Below, in pieces: positions 57,870-64,000 of a stretch of 64,000 nt of DNA (the stretch's first letter is position 1; the number at the start of each line of letters is the position of its first letter). Made by a program: the position numbers and the translations under genes. This DNA comes from Salinimonas chungwhensis DSM 16280. Its GTDB lineage: Bacteria; Pseudomonadota; Gammaproteobacteria; Enterobacterales; Alteromonadaceae. The notes beneath the pieces were generated by a model. The model saw only the letters and a list, made by a program, of their open reading frames with translations. It had not been told where the DNA came from and searched no databases. Where the stretch lies: contig NZ_KB899376.1 of assembly GCF_000378185.1 (NCBI RefSeq), positions 851,748-915,747 of the forward strand, in the 5' to 3' direction.

Positions 57870-57911
57870 GACACTGTCAAGATAAAAGGCTATGTTGACA
57901 CTGTCAAGATA
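57870..57911. promoter_or_regulatory. Two operator-like repeats overlapping the isomerase-fadH promoter
   Basis: The 15-mer GACACTGTCAAGATA occurs twice, at 57870-57884 and 57897-57911, 27 bases apart. The right-hand copy is part of a perfect 13-bp palindrome TTGACA-C-TGTCAA (57895-57907); the left copy keeps the core GACACTGTC. They lie between the divergent isomerase and tetR genes. The likely reader is the adjacent TetR protein. Confidence 0.7.
57879..57907 (-). promoter_or_regulatory. Putative sigma-70 promoter for the isomerase-fadH unit
   Basis: Minus strand TTGACA (-35, 57902-57907, perfect match) and TATCTT (-10, 57879-57884, 4/6) are separated by exactly 17 bases. Both boxes fall inside the two operator-like repeats, so a bound repressor would block polymerase. 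Confidence 0.65.
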
Positions 57912-57954
57912 ATATCACTCAGCATTTACGGGAGACGAAAATGAGGTTTGTTGA

Positions 57955-58569
57955 ATGAGTATCGCCGCCAGCCGCTATCACCACGGTGATTTGCGCAGTG
58001 CTCTGCTTGATGCGGCCACCCGGCGTATCGACAAAGAAGGTGTTGATAGCTTGTCGCTACGCAAGCTGGCGGAGGACGTCGGTGTTTCTCGCACCGCGCC
58101 TTATCACCATTTTGCCGATAAGAATACATTGTTAAGTGCCATCGCTGCAGAAGGTTTCAGACAGTGGCATGCCACAGCCCGAAAAATTTTTGAACAAGAG
58201 GATATGCCAGCTGCCGCTCGCTTCAGACAGTTTATTCATGAATATATTGGTTACGCGGCCGACCACCCCCAGCTGTATGAACTTATGTTTGGCCGTACAT
58301 TGTGGCAGGCGCAATCAGCAACAGATGATTTGAAAGCTGTTGCCTTTCCGTGTTTTCAGTTTCAGGTACAAATGACACGCTTTTGGCAAATGTCAGGGTT
58401 GCTGCCGCAGGGCCCCGAACCACTGCGTCTGGCTCAGGTTACCTGGGGCACATTACATGGTATCGCTCGTTTGCTCATTGATGGTATCTATGCTGATCGT
58501 AGTCACATTGATCAGATGTGTGATACCGCTGCAGACTTATTTATGCAGGCGTCGGTAGATCGTGAATAA
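57955..58569 (+). CDS. TetR-family transcriptional regulator
   Basis: A 204-residue repressor. The N-terminal helix-turn-helix domain is HGDLRSALLDAATRRIDKEG then SLRKLAEDVGVSRTAPYHHF, followed by ADKNTLLSAIAAEGF, the standard TetR pattern. The C-terminal ligand domain is of the TetR_C type with an aromatic-rich helix (LYELMFGRTLWQAQ). It is divergent from the isomerase-fadH genes and separated by the repeats at 57870-57911, so it probably represses them and perhaps itself, releasing on an acyl-CoA or related lipid. The 3' end overlaps the convergent GMC gene by 29 bases. Confidence 0.9.
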   Translation: MSIAASRYHHGDLRSALLDAATRRIDKEGVDSLSLRKLAEDVGVSRTAPYHHFADKNTLLSAIAAEGFRQWHATARKIFEQEDMPAAARFRQFIHEYIGYAADHPQLYELMFGRTLWQAQSATDDLKAVAFPCFQFQVQMTRFWQMSGLLPQGPEPLRLAQVTWGTLHGIARLLIDGIYADRSHIDQMCDTAADLFMQASVDRE

Positions 58570-60163
58570 ACGCGGCCGCCCGTTCTGCCATCATTACCAC
58601 CGGGGCATTAGTGTTGCCACCGACTAATGTGGGCATAGCTGATGCATCTACTACGCGCAAACCTTCTGTTCCATAAACCCGGAACTGAGGATCCAGCACA
58701 GCCATCGGATCATTGGGTGCGCCCATCTTACAGGTACCAGCCGGATGGTAGATAGTCTCAGCATATTGTCTGATAAAGCGTGTCAGGGCTTCATCATCCT
58801 CAACCTCTTCACCGGGTAGCAATTCCGTTTTAAAAAATGGCCGCATCTGTTCGCTGCGTAGCAACTGACGGGCCAGTTTCACACCATCCGTTAAAACCTT
58901 TAAATCGGCCTCATCGCTTAAATAGGCAGGATCGATAAGCGGGGGCACTGCTGGATCTGCACTTTGTAGCGAAACCGTTCCCCGACTGCGTGGATACAGG
59001 TTACAAACATGTAAGCCATAGCCATAACCGAACACATTTTGCCTGCCGTGATCTTTTAAAATAGCGGGTAAGAAATGAAACTGTAAATTCGGCTTATCCG
59101 GCGAGGCTCCAGAAGAACAGGCAAACCCCCCGGCTTCAGCAATATTTGAGCTTAGTAACCCCTTGCGTTTGAACACATATTGCCAGGCTGCCCGAAAATA
59201 TGTACCGACTTTAGCCGGAGCCAGCGCGTAACCGTGGCGCGTTCTGCCCTGGCATTGAATAATGACATCCAGATGATCCTGTAAATTGCGCCCCACTCCC
59301 TCCAACGCCTGATTCACCTGTATTTTGTGATGACGTAGCACTGAGTCAGGACCAATACCTGATAACATCAATAAATGCGGAGAGTTAATAGCCCCGGCGC
59401 TGACAATGACTTCGTCATTGCAATATAGGTCAAAATTGCCGTCACCTTGCGCTACTCGAACACCCACGGCCCGGTTTTTTTCAAGGATAATTTTCAGCGC
59501 ATGAGCGCCGGTAAGAATTGTCAGGTTAGCACGCGTGCGCACAGGCTTAAGATACGCCCGTGAAGTTGAACAACGCTCGCCCTGTGACTGCGTGACATGA
59601 TAGAGGCCAAGACCATAGCGATCATGCGCGTTGAAATCTGGTATCACTGGCAGCCCTACATCCTTGCCACTTCTAGTAAATGCGCTTGATAGCGGATCAA
59701 CATGCCGTAATGCTTCAACTTTCAGCGGCCCCTTCGCGCCGTGCAACTCACTGGCGCCACCTTCAAACCCTTCGGCTTTTTTAAACCAGGGCAATACAGC
59801 GTCATACGACCACCCCTCTGCGCCCTGTGCTTCCCAGTCATCATAATCGCTATGCTGTCCGCGGATGTAACACATCGCGTTGATTGCACTACTACCGCCC
59901 AGCGTCTTGCCTCTGGGCCAGAATAGACTACGGTTATTTAAATGGCTTTGCGGCTGCGTCGAATACCCCCAGTTTAACGAACGCACCCGGGATAAGAACG
60001 CCAGTCCGAATGGAATATGGATGAGAGGGTTTTTATCCGCCTGACCGGCTTCTAACAGACATACTGTACAATCTTTTTTCTGCGACAGGCGTGCTGCTAA
60101 CACAGCGCCGGCGGACCCGCCACCAACAATAATATAGTCGTAACGTGCTATGGATTGTGACAC
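58541..60163 (-). CDS. GMC-family FAD alcohol dehydrogenase (AlkJ-like)
   Basis: A 540-residue flavoprotein of the glucose-methanol-choline family. The ADP-binding motif is YDYIIVGGGSAGAVLAARLS near residue 8; GMC signature 1 is WPRGKTLGGSSAINAMCYIR near 83 and signature 2 is VSAGAINSPHLLMLSGIGP near 257. The C-terminal active-site region carries IYHPAGTCKMG and VVDASAMPTLVGGNTNAPVV. The stretch NPLIHIPFGLAFL...LNWGY is close to AlkJ, a membrane-associated aliphatic alcohol dehydrogenase. I choose the GTG at 60163 preceded by AAGGAA, not the TTG at 60190. It is convergent with tetR and may belong to the same lipid-catabolic neighbourhood. Confidence 0.9.
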   Translation of the reverse strand: MSQSIARYDYIIVGGGSAGAVLAARLSQKKDCTVCLLEAGQADKNPLIHIPFGLAFLSRVRSLNWGYSTQPQSHLNNRSLFWPRGKTLGGSSAINAMCYIRGQHSDYDDWEAQGAEGWSYDAVLPWFKKAEGFEGGASELHGAKGPLKVEALRHVDPLSSAFTRSGKDVGLPVIPDFNAHDRYGLGLYHVTQSQGERCSTSRAYLKPVRTRANLTILTGAHALKIILEKNRAVGVRVAQGDGNFDLYCNDEVIVSAGAINSPHLLMLSGIGPDSVLRHHKIQVNQALEGVGRNLQDHLDVIIQCQGRTRHGYALAPAKVGTYFRAAWQYVFKRKGLLSSNIAEAGGFACSSGASPDKPNLQFHFLPAILKDHGRQNVFGYGYGLHVCNLYPRSRGTVSLQSADPAVPPLIDPAYLSDEADLKVLTDGVKLARQLLRSEQMRPFFKTELLPGEEVEDDEALTRFIRQYAETIYHPAGTCKMGAPNDPMAVLDPQFRVYGTEGLRVVDASAMPTLVGGNTNAPVVMMAERAAAFIHDLPTPA

Positions 60164-60473
60164 AGACTGTTCCTTGTTTTTTGGCGCCAAACACGTCCTG
60201 AAAATATCTGTCGCCTGATGGTTTATCAGATGATAACTTTTCTGAACGTTCCATAGGTATAAAAATATCTATGAAGAACCTTTTACGAATAAATATCGAT
60301 ACGCAAGAATTTTTCTTTATCGTTTAAAATAACCAGAATACCAGCAATATTGCCCATATAACGCCTGGCGTTTAGCAGGTAACCGCTGCTCAGAGCTTCA
60401 ATGGTTAAATGTAAACATCAATCCCTACAGTTTCGCGCAAGCTCCTGTGGCGTATTTCGGCGTGAGGATATAC
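60164..60473. other. Divergent intergenic region, GMC gene / HD-GYP-like gene
   Basis: About 310 bases between the two starts. It must carry promoters for both genes, but I could not assign convincing boxes. The middle is AT-rich. No coding region or clear repeat is seen. Confidence 0.4.
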
Positions 60474-61904
60474 GTGAATAAAAAAGTTGATAATCCTGAC
60501 AGTCTGTATACACAGAATGTTAAAAGCTTAATTGATAAAGTGCATCCGCAAGAAGCAGGATATGGTTCCGTCCTTGAAGATGCCAGACACTTTTTTAGTT
60601 TACAGGAAGAAACGGCGAAATATATCAGGGATATTGAGTCACAGATCGCACGGCTTAAGGCCAGGGATTCCGATAAAGCTATTCCGGTCGATTTGCAAAA
60701 AAAACTTAAGCGCGCCAAAGCCCGCAGCGAAGAGGAACGACAGGCGCGAATTACGCGAATTACTAGCATTGCAAAAGATTTGCTGGCTTTGTGTGAAGCA
60801 GACTCTTATGAAGAAACACAATTACTCAGTGCCAAATTTTTAGGCACGGTAATGTTGCTTACCCGTGGCGCCCAGCGTAATTTCGCCCGCCACCACCAGA
60901 GGCTCAAGCCGCTGTATAAAGCTGTACTCACTCTGCGTCTGGTAGACCGCATCATCCGTGAAGATGCGATTTCTCATCCGTATTTGTCATTGTACAGAGA
61001 CTCAGCTAATCGCTTTCAAAATAACGATTACTGGCGCCGAAAGTGGGAAGAAGAGCTGGCTATTCCATTAATCAGCGCAGCAATTTTGCAGGATATTGGG
61101 TTACAACATCCAGAGGCGCAGTTGGTTTTATTGGGCGAAGAAAAGGATAAAGACGAATTTCGGTTACTTGACGCTGACGACCGAAAAAAACTGTTAAGGC
61201 TTAATTATACTCATACCATGAATTACCTGAAAAACGGCCTTGGCATGCCTGCTTACGTTGGTAATGATCGCGAAGAACGTCACCGGTATAACAAGATGCA
61301 CGAAGCGGCCAATCAATTCAGAGAGAAACTGGTACAGGATGCGTTTTTGTCTAAAACCGGGCTGGGTGAAATTCTCAAGGTACCACAGGTTTACTGCTCT
61401 GTTGTTCTTTCGACTAAAAGCGATTACTCACGGCAGGAATTGCCAAAGGGCTATCTGCTGGTAGAACAACTGGGTAAAAAAGGTGCCGTTAATAAAAAGG
61501 TGGCCGACGCCTTCACTCAAATCGTTGGTTACTTCCCCCAGGGCTTTGGGGTGACATTTATACCGGTAAATGAACAAGGTTACGAAAAGGAGCAGTTTGA
61601 ATTCGCCATTGTGTCCAGATTGAATCCAACGCATCCCGCTGAACCCGTGTGTCGGGTAGCATCCAGAAATCTTACCTATATTTGTTCAGGTAGTGATGAG
61701 GTGGTGAGCCGTACACGCAATCTTTATTTTCCAGCTAACCGAAAAAAGCTAATAAAAATGGGCCGGGATCGTCTGCAACAAATTATTCGTCAACTCAATC
61801 CCAACGCGGCGCCAAATGCTGTGGACGATCTGGTACCCGGGTTCTGGGAACCATCAGATTATTTCTCCGACAAGAAAAACCAGAACATGTGGAATAAGAC
61901 ATAA
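60474..61904 (+). CDS. Degenerate HD-GYP-like protein
   Basis: A 476-residue soluble protein. An N-terminal coiled-coil segment (about 45-100; RDIESQIARLKARDSDKAIP) is followed by a helical domain whose order resembles HD-GYP phosphodiesterases: ISAAILQDIGLQHPEAQLVL where the HD pair would be, LRLNYTHTMNYLKNGLGMPA where the second His motif would be, and a C-terminal end like HD-GYP proteins (AFTQIVGYFPQGFGVTFIPV). The metal His of the HD pair is Gln here and the GYP motif is missing, so catalysis is unlikely. Start GTG at 60474 with GAGG 6 bases upstream; a GTG at 60447 is less well placed. Monocistronic, ended by the terminator at 61905. Confidence 0.6.
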   Translation: MNKKVDNPDSLYTQNVKSLIDKVHPQEAGYGSVLEDARHFFSLQEETAKYIRDIESQIARLKARDSDKAIPVDLQKKLKRAKARSEEERQARITRITSIAKDLLALCEADSYEETQLLSAKFLGTVMLLTRGAQRNFARHHQRLKPLYKAVLTLRLVDRIIREDAISHPYLSLYRDSANRFQNNDYWRRKWEEELAIPLISAAILQDIGLQHPEAQLVLLGEEKDKDEFRLLDADDRKKLLRLNYTHTMNYLKNGLGMPAYVGNDREERHRYNKMHEAANQFREKLVQDAFLSKTGLGEILKVPQVYCSVVLSTKSDYSRQELPKGYLLVEQLGKKGAVNKKVADAFTQIVGYFPQGFGVTFIPVNEQGYEKEQFEFAIVSRLNPTHPAEPVCRVASRNLTYICSGSDEVVSRTRNLYFPANRKKLIKMGRDRLQQIIRQLNPNAAPNAVDDLVPGFWEPSDYFSDKKNQNMWNKT

Positions 61905-61935
61905 AAAAGGTGCAATCTCTGCACCTTTTTCTTTT
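61905..61935. terminator. Intrinsic terminator between HD-GYP-like gene and fadR
   Basis: Stem AAAAGGTGCA/TGCACCTTTT with loop ATCTC, followed by TCTTTTC on the plus strand and A/T on the other. It lies directly after the stop codon at 61904 and 30 bases from the convergent fadR stop. Confidence 0.88.
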
Positions 61936-61967
61936 CAACTTCTATTTGTCTGCCTTGAGACAACTAA

Positions 61968-62678
61968 TCAGTCTACTAAATCCTTTGGCATGTCCTCTCG
62001 AACAGTTTGCCATACTTTGCCCGACTCAATACCATATTTACGGATAACCACCGGAACACTTTCATAATCATGTTGTTGAGCCACATCCAGCAGCTCCTGA
62101 TAAAAATTTCGGGCAACCTCCCTGGCACTTTCATGAGAAAAGAAGTAACCGCCAATTCTGGAATACAAGCCCCTAAAACCGTTCATCATCAAAACGAACA
62201 CATTGTTACCCGAAGCTAATGCCAGGTCATGGTTCATCTGATAATCATATTCAGCAAATGCAATTCCGTCAGCTTCAAGATTCTTATAGCGAGCAATAAT
62301 CTCAACCGCTTTTTCCGGATTATTTCTTATAGCACCGCGAATGAAAACTGCGCTCAGGTTGGTTCTGGCTGCAAGCAGGTTATCGACCAGTTCGGGGATA
62401 CCTTCCTGGTCTAAACGGGCCAGTGTTTCAAGAATATTAAGGCCACAGGTTTCCCAGAAATTATTTACTTTTGTAGGCTTTCCATGCTGAATGGTAAGCC
62501 AGCCATCACGTGCCAGACGCTGAAGGACCTCGCGCAAGGTAGTGCGGGTAACGCCGATAAGTTCGGAAAGCTCGCGTTCAGCAGGTAAAATAGTGCCCGG
62601 CGGGAAACGACCGCTCCAGATCGACTCGACAATGTATTCTTCCGCGAATCCAGCAGGACTCTGGGCTTTGTAAATCAT
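61968..62678 (-). CDS. fadR: Fatty acid metabolism regulator FadR
   Basis: GntR-family regulator of 236 residues. The N-terminal winged helix carries [40 protein letters not shown] and [20 protein letters not shown], nearly the FadR consensus. The C-terminal acyl-CoA-binding domain follows ([40 protein letters not shown]). FadR represses beta-oxidation genes and activates unsaturated fatty acid synthesis (fabB in E. coli). Here it lies about 4 kb from the isomerase-fadH-tetR group, but those genes seem to have their own regulator. Confidence 0.95.
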   Translation of the reverse strand: MIYKAQSPAGFAEEYIVESIWSGRFPPGTILPAERELSELIGVTRTTLREVLQRLARDGWLTIQHGKPTKVNNFWETCGLNILETLARLDQEGIPELVDNLLAARTNLSAVFIRGAIRNNPEKAVEIIARYKNLEADGIAFAEYDYQMNHDLALASGNNVFVLMMNGFRGLYSRIGGYFFSHESAREVARNFYQELLDVAQQHDYESVPVVIRKYGIESGKVWQTVREDMPKDLVD

Positions 62679-63247
62679 AGTTATTCGCCTGAACTATTCT
62701 TATTGTGGTTATTCGACTGATTGTACCAGATGAATTTTCATTTACACAATTTATTAACGTCTCTGTGGCCATTGCCACTTAAATTGAGATTTTACGGCAA
62801 GATGAGATTGCGTACCACGCTTTACTGATACTCTGTCGCTAGAACGCGCATGCAAATAAAGGATAAGGCTGGGTTATACAAACGTCTGGAAAGGCGGCGG
62901 ATACAACTAACTACTCCGCATCTATCATGAGATGACAAAGGTATACTTATGATCTCGAATGGAAATTGATAATCGATGATACTACCAACGCTGTGGTGCA
63001 AGACTGAATCCGGAGAGGGAGAACGATGGCGAAGATACTCGTCTGGATAAAGCGAAATCAGCGGCTGTGTTAGCGACAGCCTTTCCCGCTTTGCGAAGAA
63101 GATTTATCTGTGTCGTTGATGTGCTTATTAATTATTCATCGGTAAAGTGAATACCCAGAAGGCTACTCATTATAGTGGGTGGTATAGTTCAGAGCTCTCA
63201 TTCGTTCACGGAGACTAAGAAACTGTCTTCTGCTAGCTTAACGAAGC

Positions 63248-63274
63248 ATTTGGTCAACAGGCTGTTGACCAAAT
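63248..63274. repeat. 27-base near-perfect palindrome
   Basis: ATTTGGTCAACAG followed by one G and then CTGTTGACCAAAT: 13-bp arms with a single central base. Symmetric on both strands. It could be a protein binding site or a terminator-like stem (no T-run). Confidence 0.7.
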
Positions 63275-63427
63275 CTCGTGACTCTCTGGATAGTCTGAGC
63301 AGTGGTAGGGGAAATAATTAGTGTGGCGTCAACTTAGTTCTTAGTGCTTCAACTTGTTTATATGCAAGCACGATTGTATGACCCAGAGACCGGGTAATAG
63401 TAGTTGGAGGTCTTCTCTGTGCGAATT

Positions 63428-63461
63428 GCAGACCTTCACTGCTGCTGGTGCGAAGGTCTGC
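63428..63461. repeat. 10-bp inverted repeat with 14-base loop
   Basis: GCAGACCTTC (63428-63437) pairs perfectly with GAAGGTCTGC (63452-63461). Position is about 75 bases past the end of the partial minus-strand gene at 63535, so it could end that transcript, but no T-run is evident. Confidence 0.5.
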
Positions 63462-63534
63462 TGAAGACAAGGGGCAGACGCTCAATAATGCTTTCTATAA
63501 AAAGAGTTAATATTGTTCCTACGTGCAGCCGCCC

Positions 63535-64000
63535 TCAGTCTTGTGCTTTATTCAAACGTCGCTGAATAAACTGATCAATATCTGTATTCGAGCATCTAAT
63601 CCGGTCAACAGAGGCTGAGCTGTTGAGTACGCTAGCCGATTGAGAGTTTTGGTTCGTTCCAAGCGTTCCGTTTAGTAATCGGCTTACGAGTGTTAGTGTA
63701 CTTCCCTTAATCGAATTGCAATCTACTGTAATAGCGAGTTTTTCCATTCTCTCATGATCATCGTCACGGTAAGTTCTTACTGGAATATCTAAATCTGGGG
63801 ATATCTTTTGTTTTTGAATAACCCGTATATCATGATGCATTAAAGTTTCAAAGGCGTGTTGATTAAATGCGCCAAGATCTTTGCTTGCTTTGGTTGCAAA
63901 TATGTCAACTCTAGCCTCCTGATCATTCGAAGGAGAATTTGCATCTACCTCAAATCTAAATTGATTATCATCCTCACCCTTGAGACTGTCGAATTGGACA
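63535..64000 (-). CDS. Unrecognised protein, C-terminal part (5' end outside window)
   Basis: The minus-strand frame ending with TGA at 63535 has no stop up to the window edge, so at least 154 residues of a longer gene are visible; the internal ATG at 63840 is probably not its start. The protein is polar, with blocks DANSPSNDQEARVDIFATK, HDIRVIQKQKISPDLDIPVR and VDCNSIKGSTLTLVSRLLNG, and ends QFIQRRLNKAQD. No signal, membrane helix or known motif is seen. Base composition is more AT-rich than the core genes, consistent with an accessory region. I do not recognise it. Confidence 0.6.
   Translation of the reverse strand, partial: VQFDSLKGEDDNQFRFEVDANSPSNDQEARVDIFATKASKDLGAFNQHAFETLMHHDIRVIQKQKISPDLDIPVRTYRDDDHERMEKLAITVDCNSIKGSTLTLVSRLLNGTLGTNQNSQSASVLNSSASVDRIRCSNTDIDQFIQRRLNKAQD

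Larger units (their letters stand above)
62679..63534. other. Gene-poor region between fadR and the window end, with inverted repeats
   Basis: About 850 bases with no supported gene. The first about 80 bases hold the fadR promoter. From about 62820 the base composition and short open frames look unlike the flanking core genes. A 15-codon open frame (63026-63073) follows a very good ribosome-site-like GGAGAGGGAG, but its coding status is unknown. Two strong inverted repeats are present (63248-63274 and 63428-63461). No insertion-sequence or phage protein could be recognised. Confidence 0.5.

Overview
The window reads as a chromosomal segment of a marine gammaproteobacterium of the Alteromonadales, most likely Alteromonadaceae (Alteromonas/Salinimonas-like). 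This rests on conserved gene order (asd-fimV-truA-accD-folC-dedD-cvpA-purF; fabB-mnmC-yfcL-epmC; metG divergent from apbC with dcd nearby; gloB next to a yafS-like gene), on FlgO-family lipoproteins, a PEP-CTERM-like exported protein and a DUF3360 permease. Species cannot be fixed from the sequence alone. Gene density is high and nearly all genes are core housekeeping. The gene-poor stretches are about 10067-11074, 11152-11488 and 62679-63534.

Layout. 1-5.8 kb: the 3' end of a chemoreceptor gene, then sbcC and sbcD (DNA-end-processing nuclease). 6-10 kb: DUF3360 permease, PEP-CTERM-like protein, BCCT osmolyte transporter. 10-14.3 kb: an AT-rich gene-poor kilobase, tRNA-Pro(GGG), then two small double-glycine-leader (bacteriocin-like) peptide genes, each followed by a small membrane protein gene, placed around dcd and ending at apbC. 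14.4-30.7 kb: metG, a YafS-like methyltransferase, gloB, mltD, a voltage-sensor-like membrane protein, an ICMT-like methyltransferase, cysS, ppiB, lpxH, two membrane proteins, miaE, a large SDR-SPW-VKOR-like fusion protein, a Yip1 protein and a DTW-domain tRNA modification enzyme. 30.8-45 kb: purF, cvpA, dedD, folC, accD, truA, a very large acidic fimV with an internal tandem repeat, asd, pdxB, fabB. 45-51.4 kb: mnmC, three tandem FlgO-family lipoproteins, yfcL, an NAD-kinase-like gene and epmC. 51.4-55 kb: a thioesterase, a membrane-anchored aspartic protease, a PfpI/DJ-1 protein and an Old Yellow Enzyme. 54.9-60.2 kb: a lipid-catabolic group of fadH, a delta3,5-delta2,4-dienoyl-CoA isomerase-like crotonase, a divergent TetR regulator and an AlkJ-like GMC alcohol dehydrogenase. 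60.4-64 kb: a degenerate HD-GYP-like protein, fadR, a non-coding stretch rich in inverted repeats, and the C-terminal part of an unrecognised gene cut by the window edge.

The most interesting items are these. (1) Two compact leader-peptide/membrane-protein cassettes on either side of dcd, one with a nearly perfect 16-bp inverted repeat in its leader. (2) A dienoyl-CoA isomerase-fadH module, complete for reductase-dependent oxidation of acids with odd-position double bonds, with a promoter overlapped by two copies of a 15-bp repeat beside a tetR gene. (3) An SDR-SPW-VKOR-like fusion. (4) A voltage-sensor-like protein without a pore. (5) A tandem triplet of FlgO paralogues. (6) A 321-bp tandem repeat inside fimV. 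I saw no CRISPR array, no intact insertion sequence and no rRNA. No clearly new multi-gene system is proven; the two peptide cassettes and the TetR lipid module are the best candidates.
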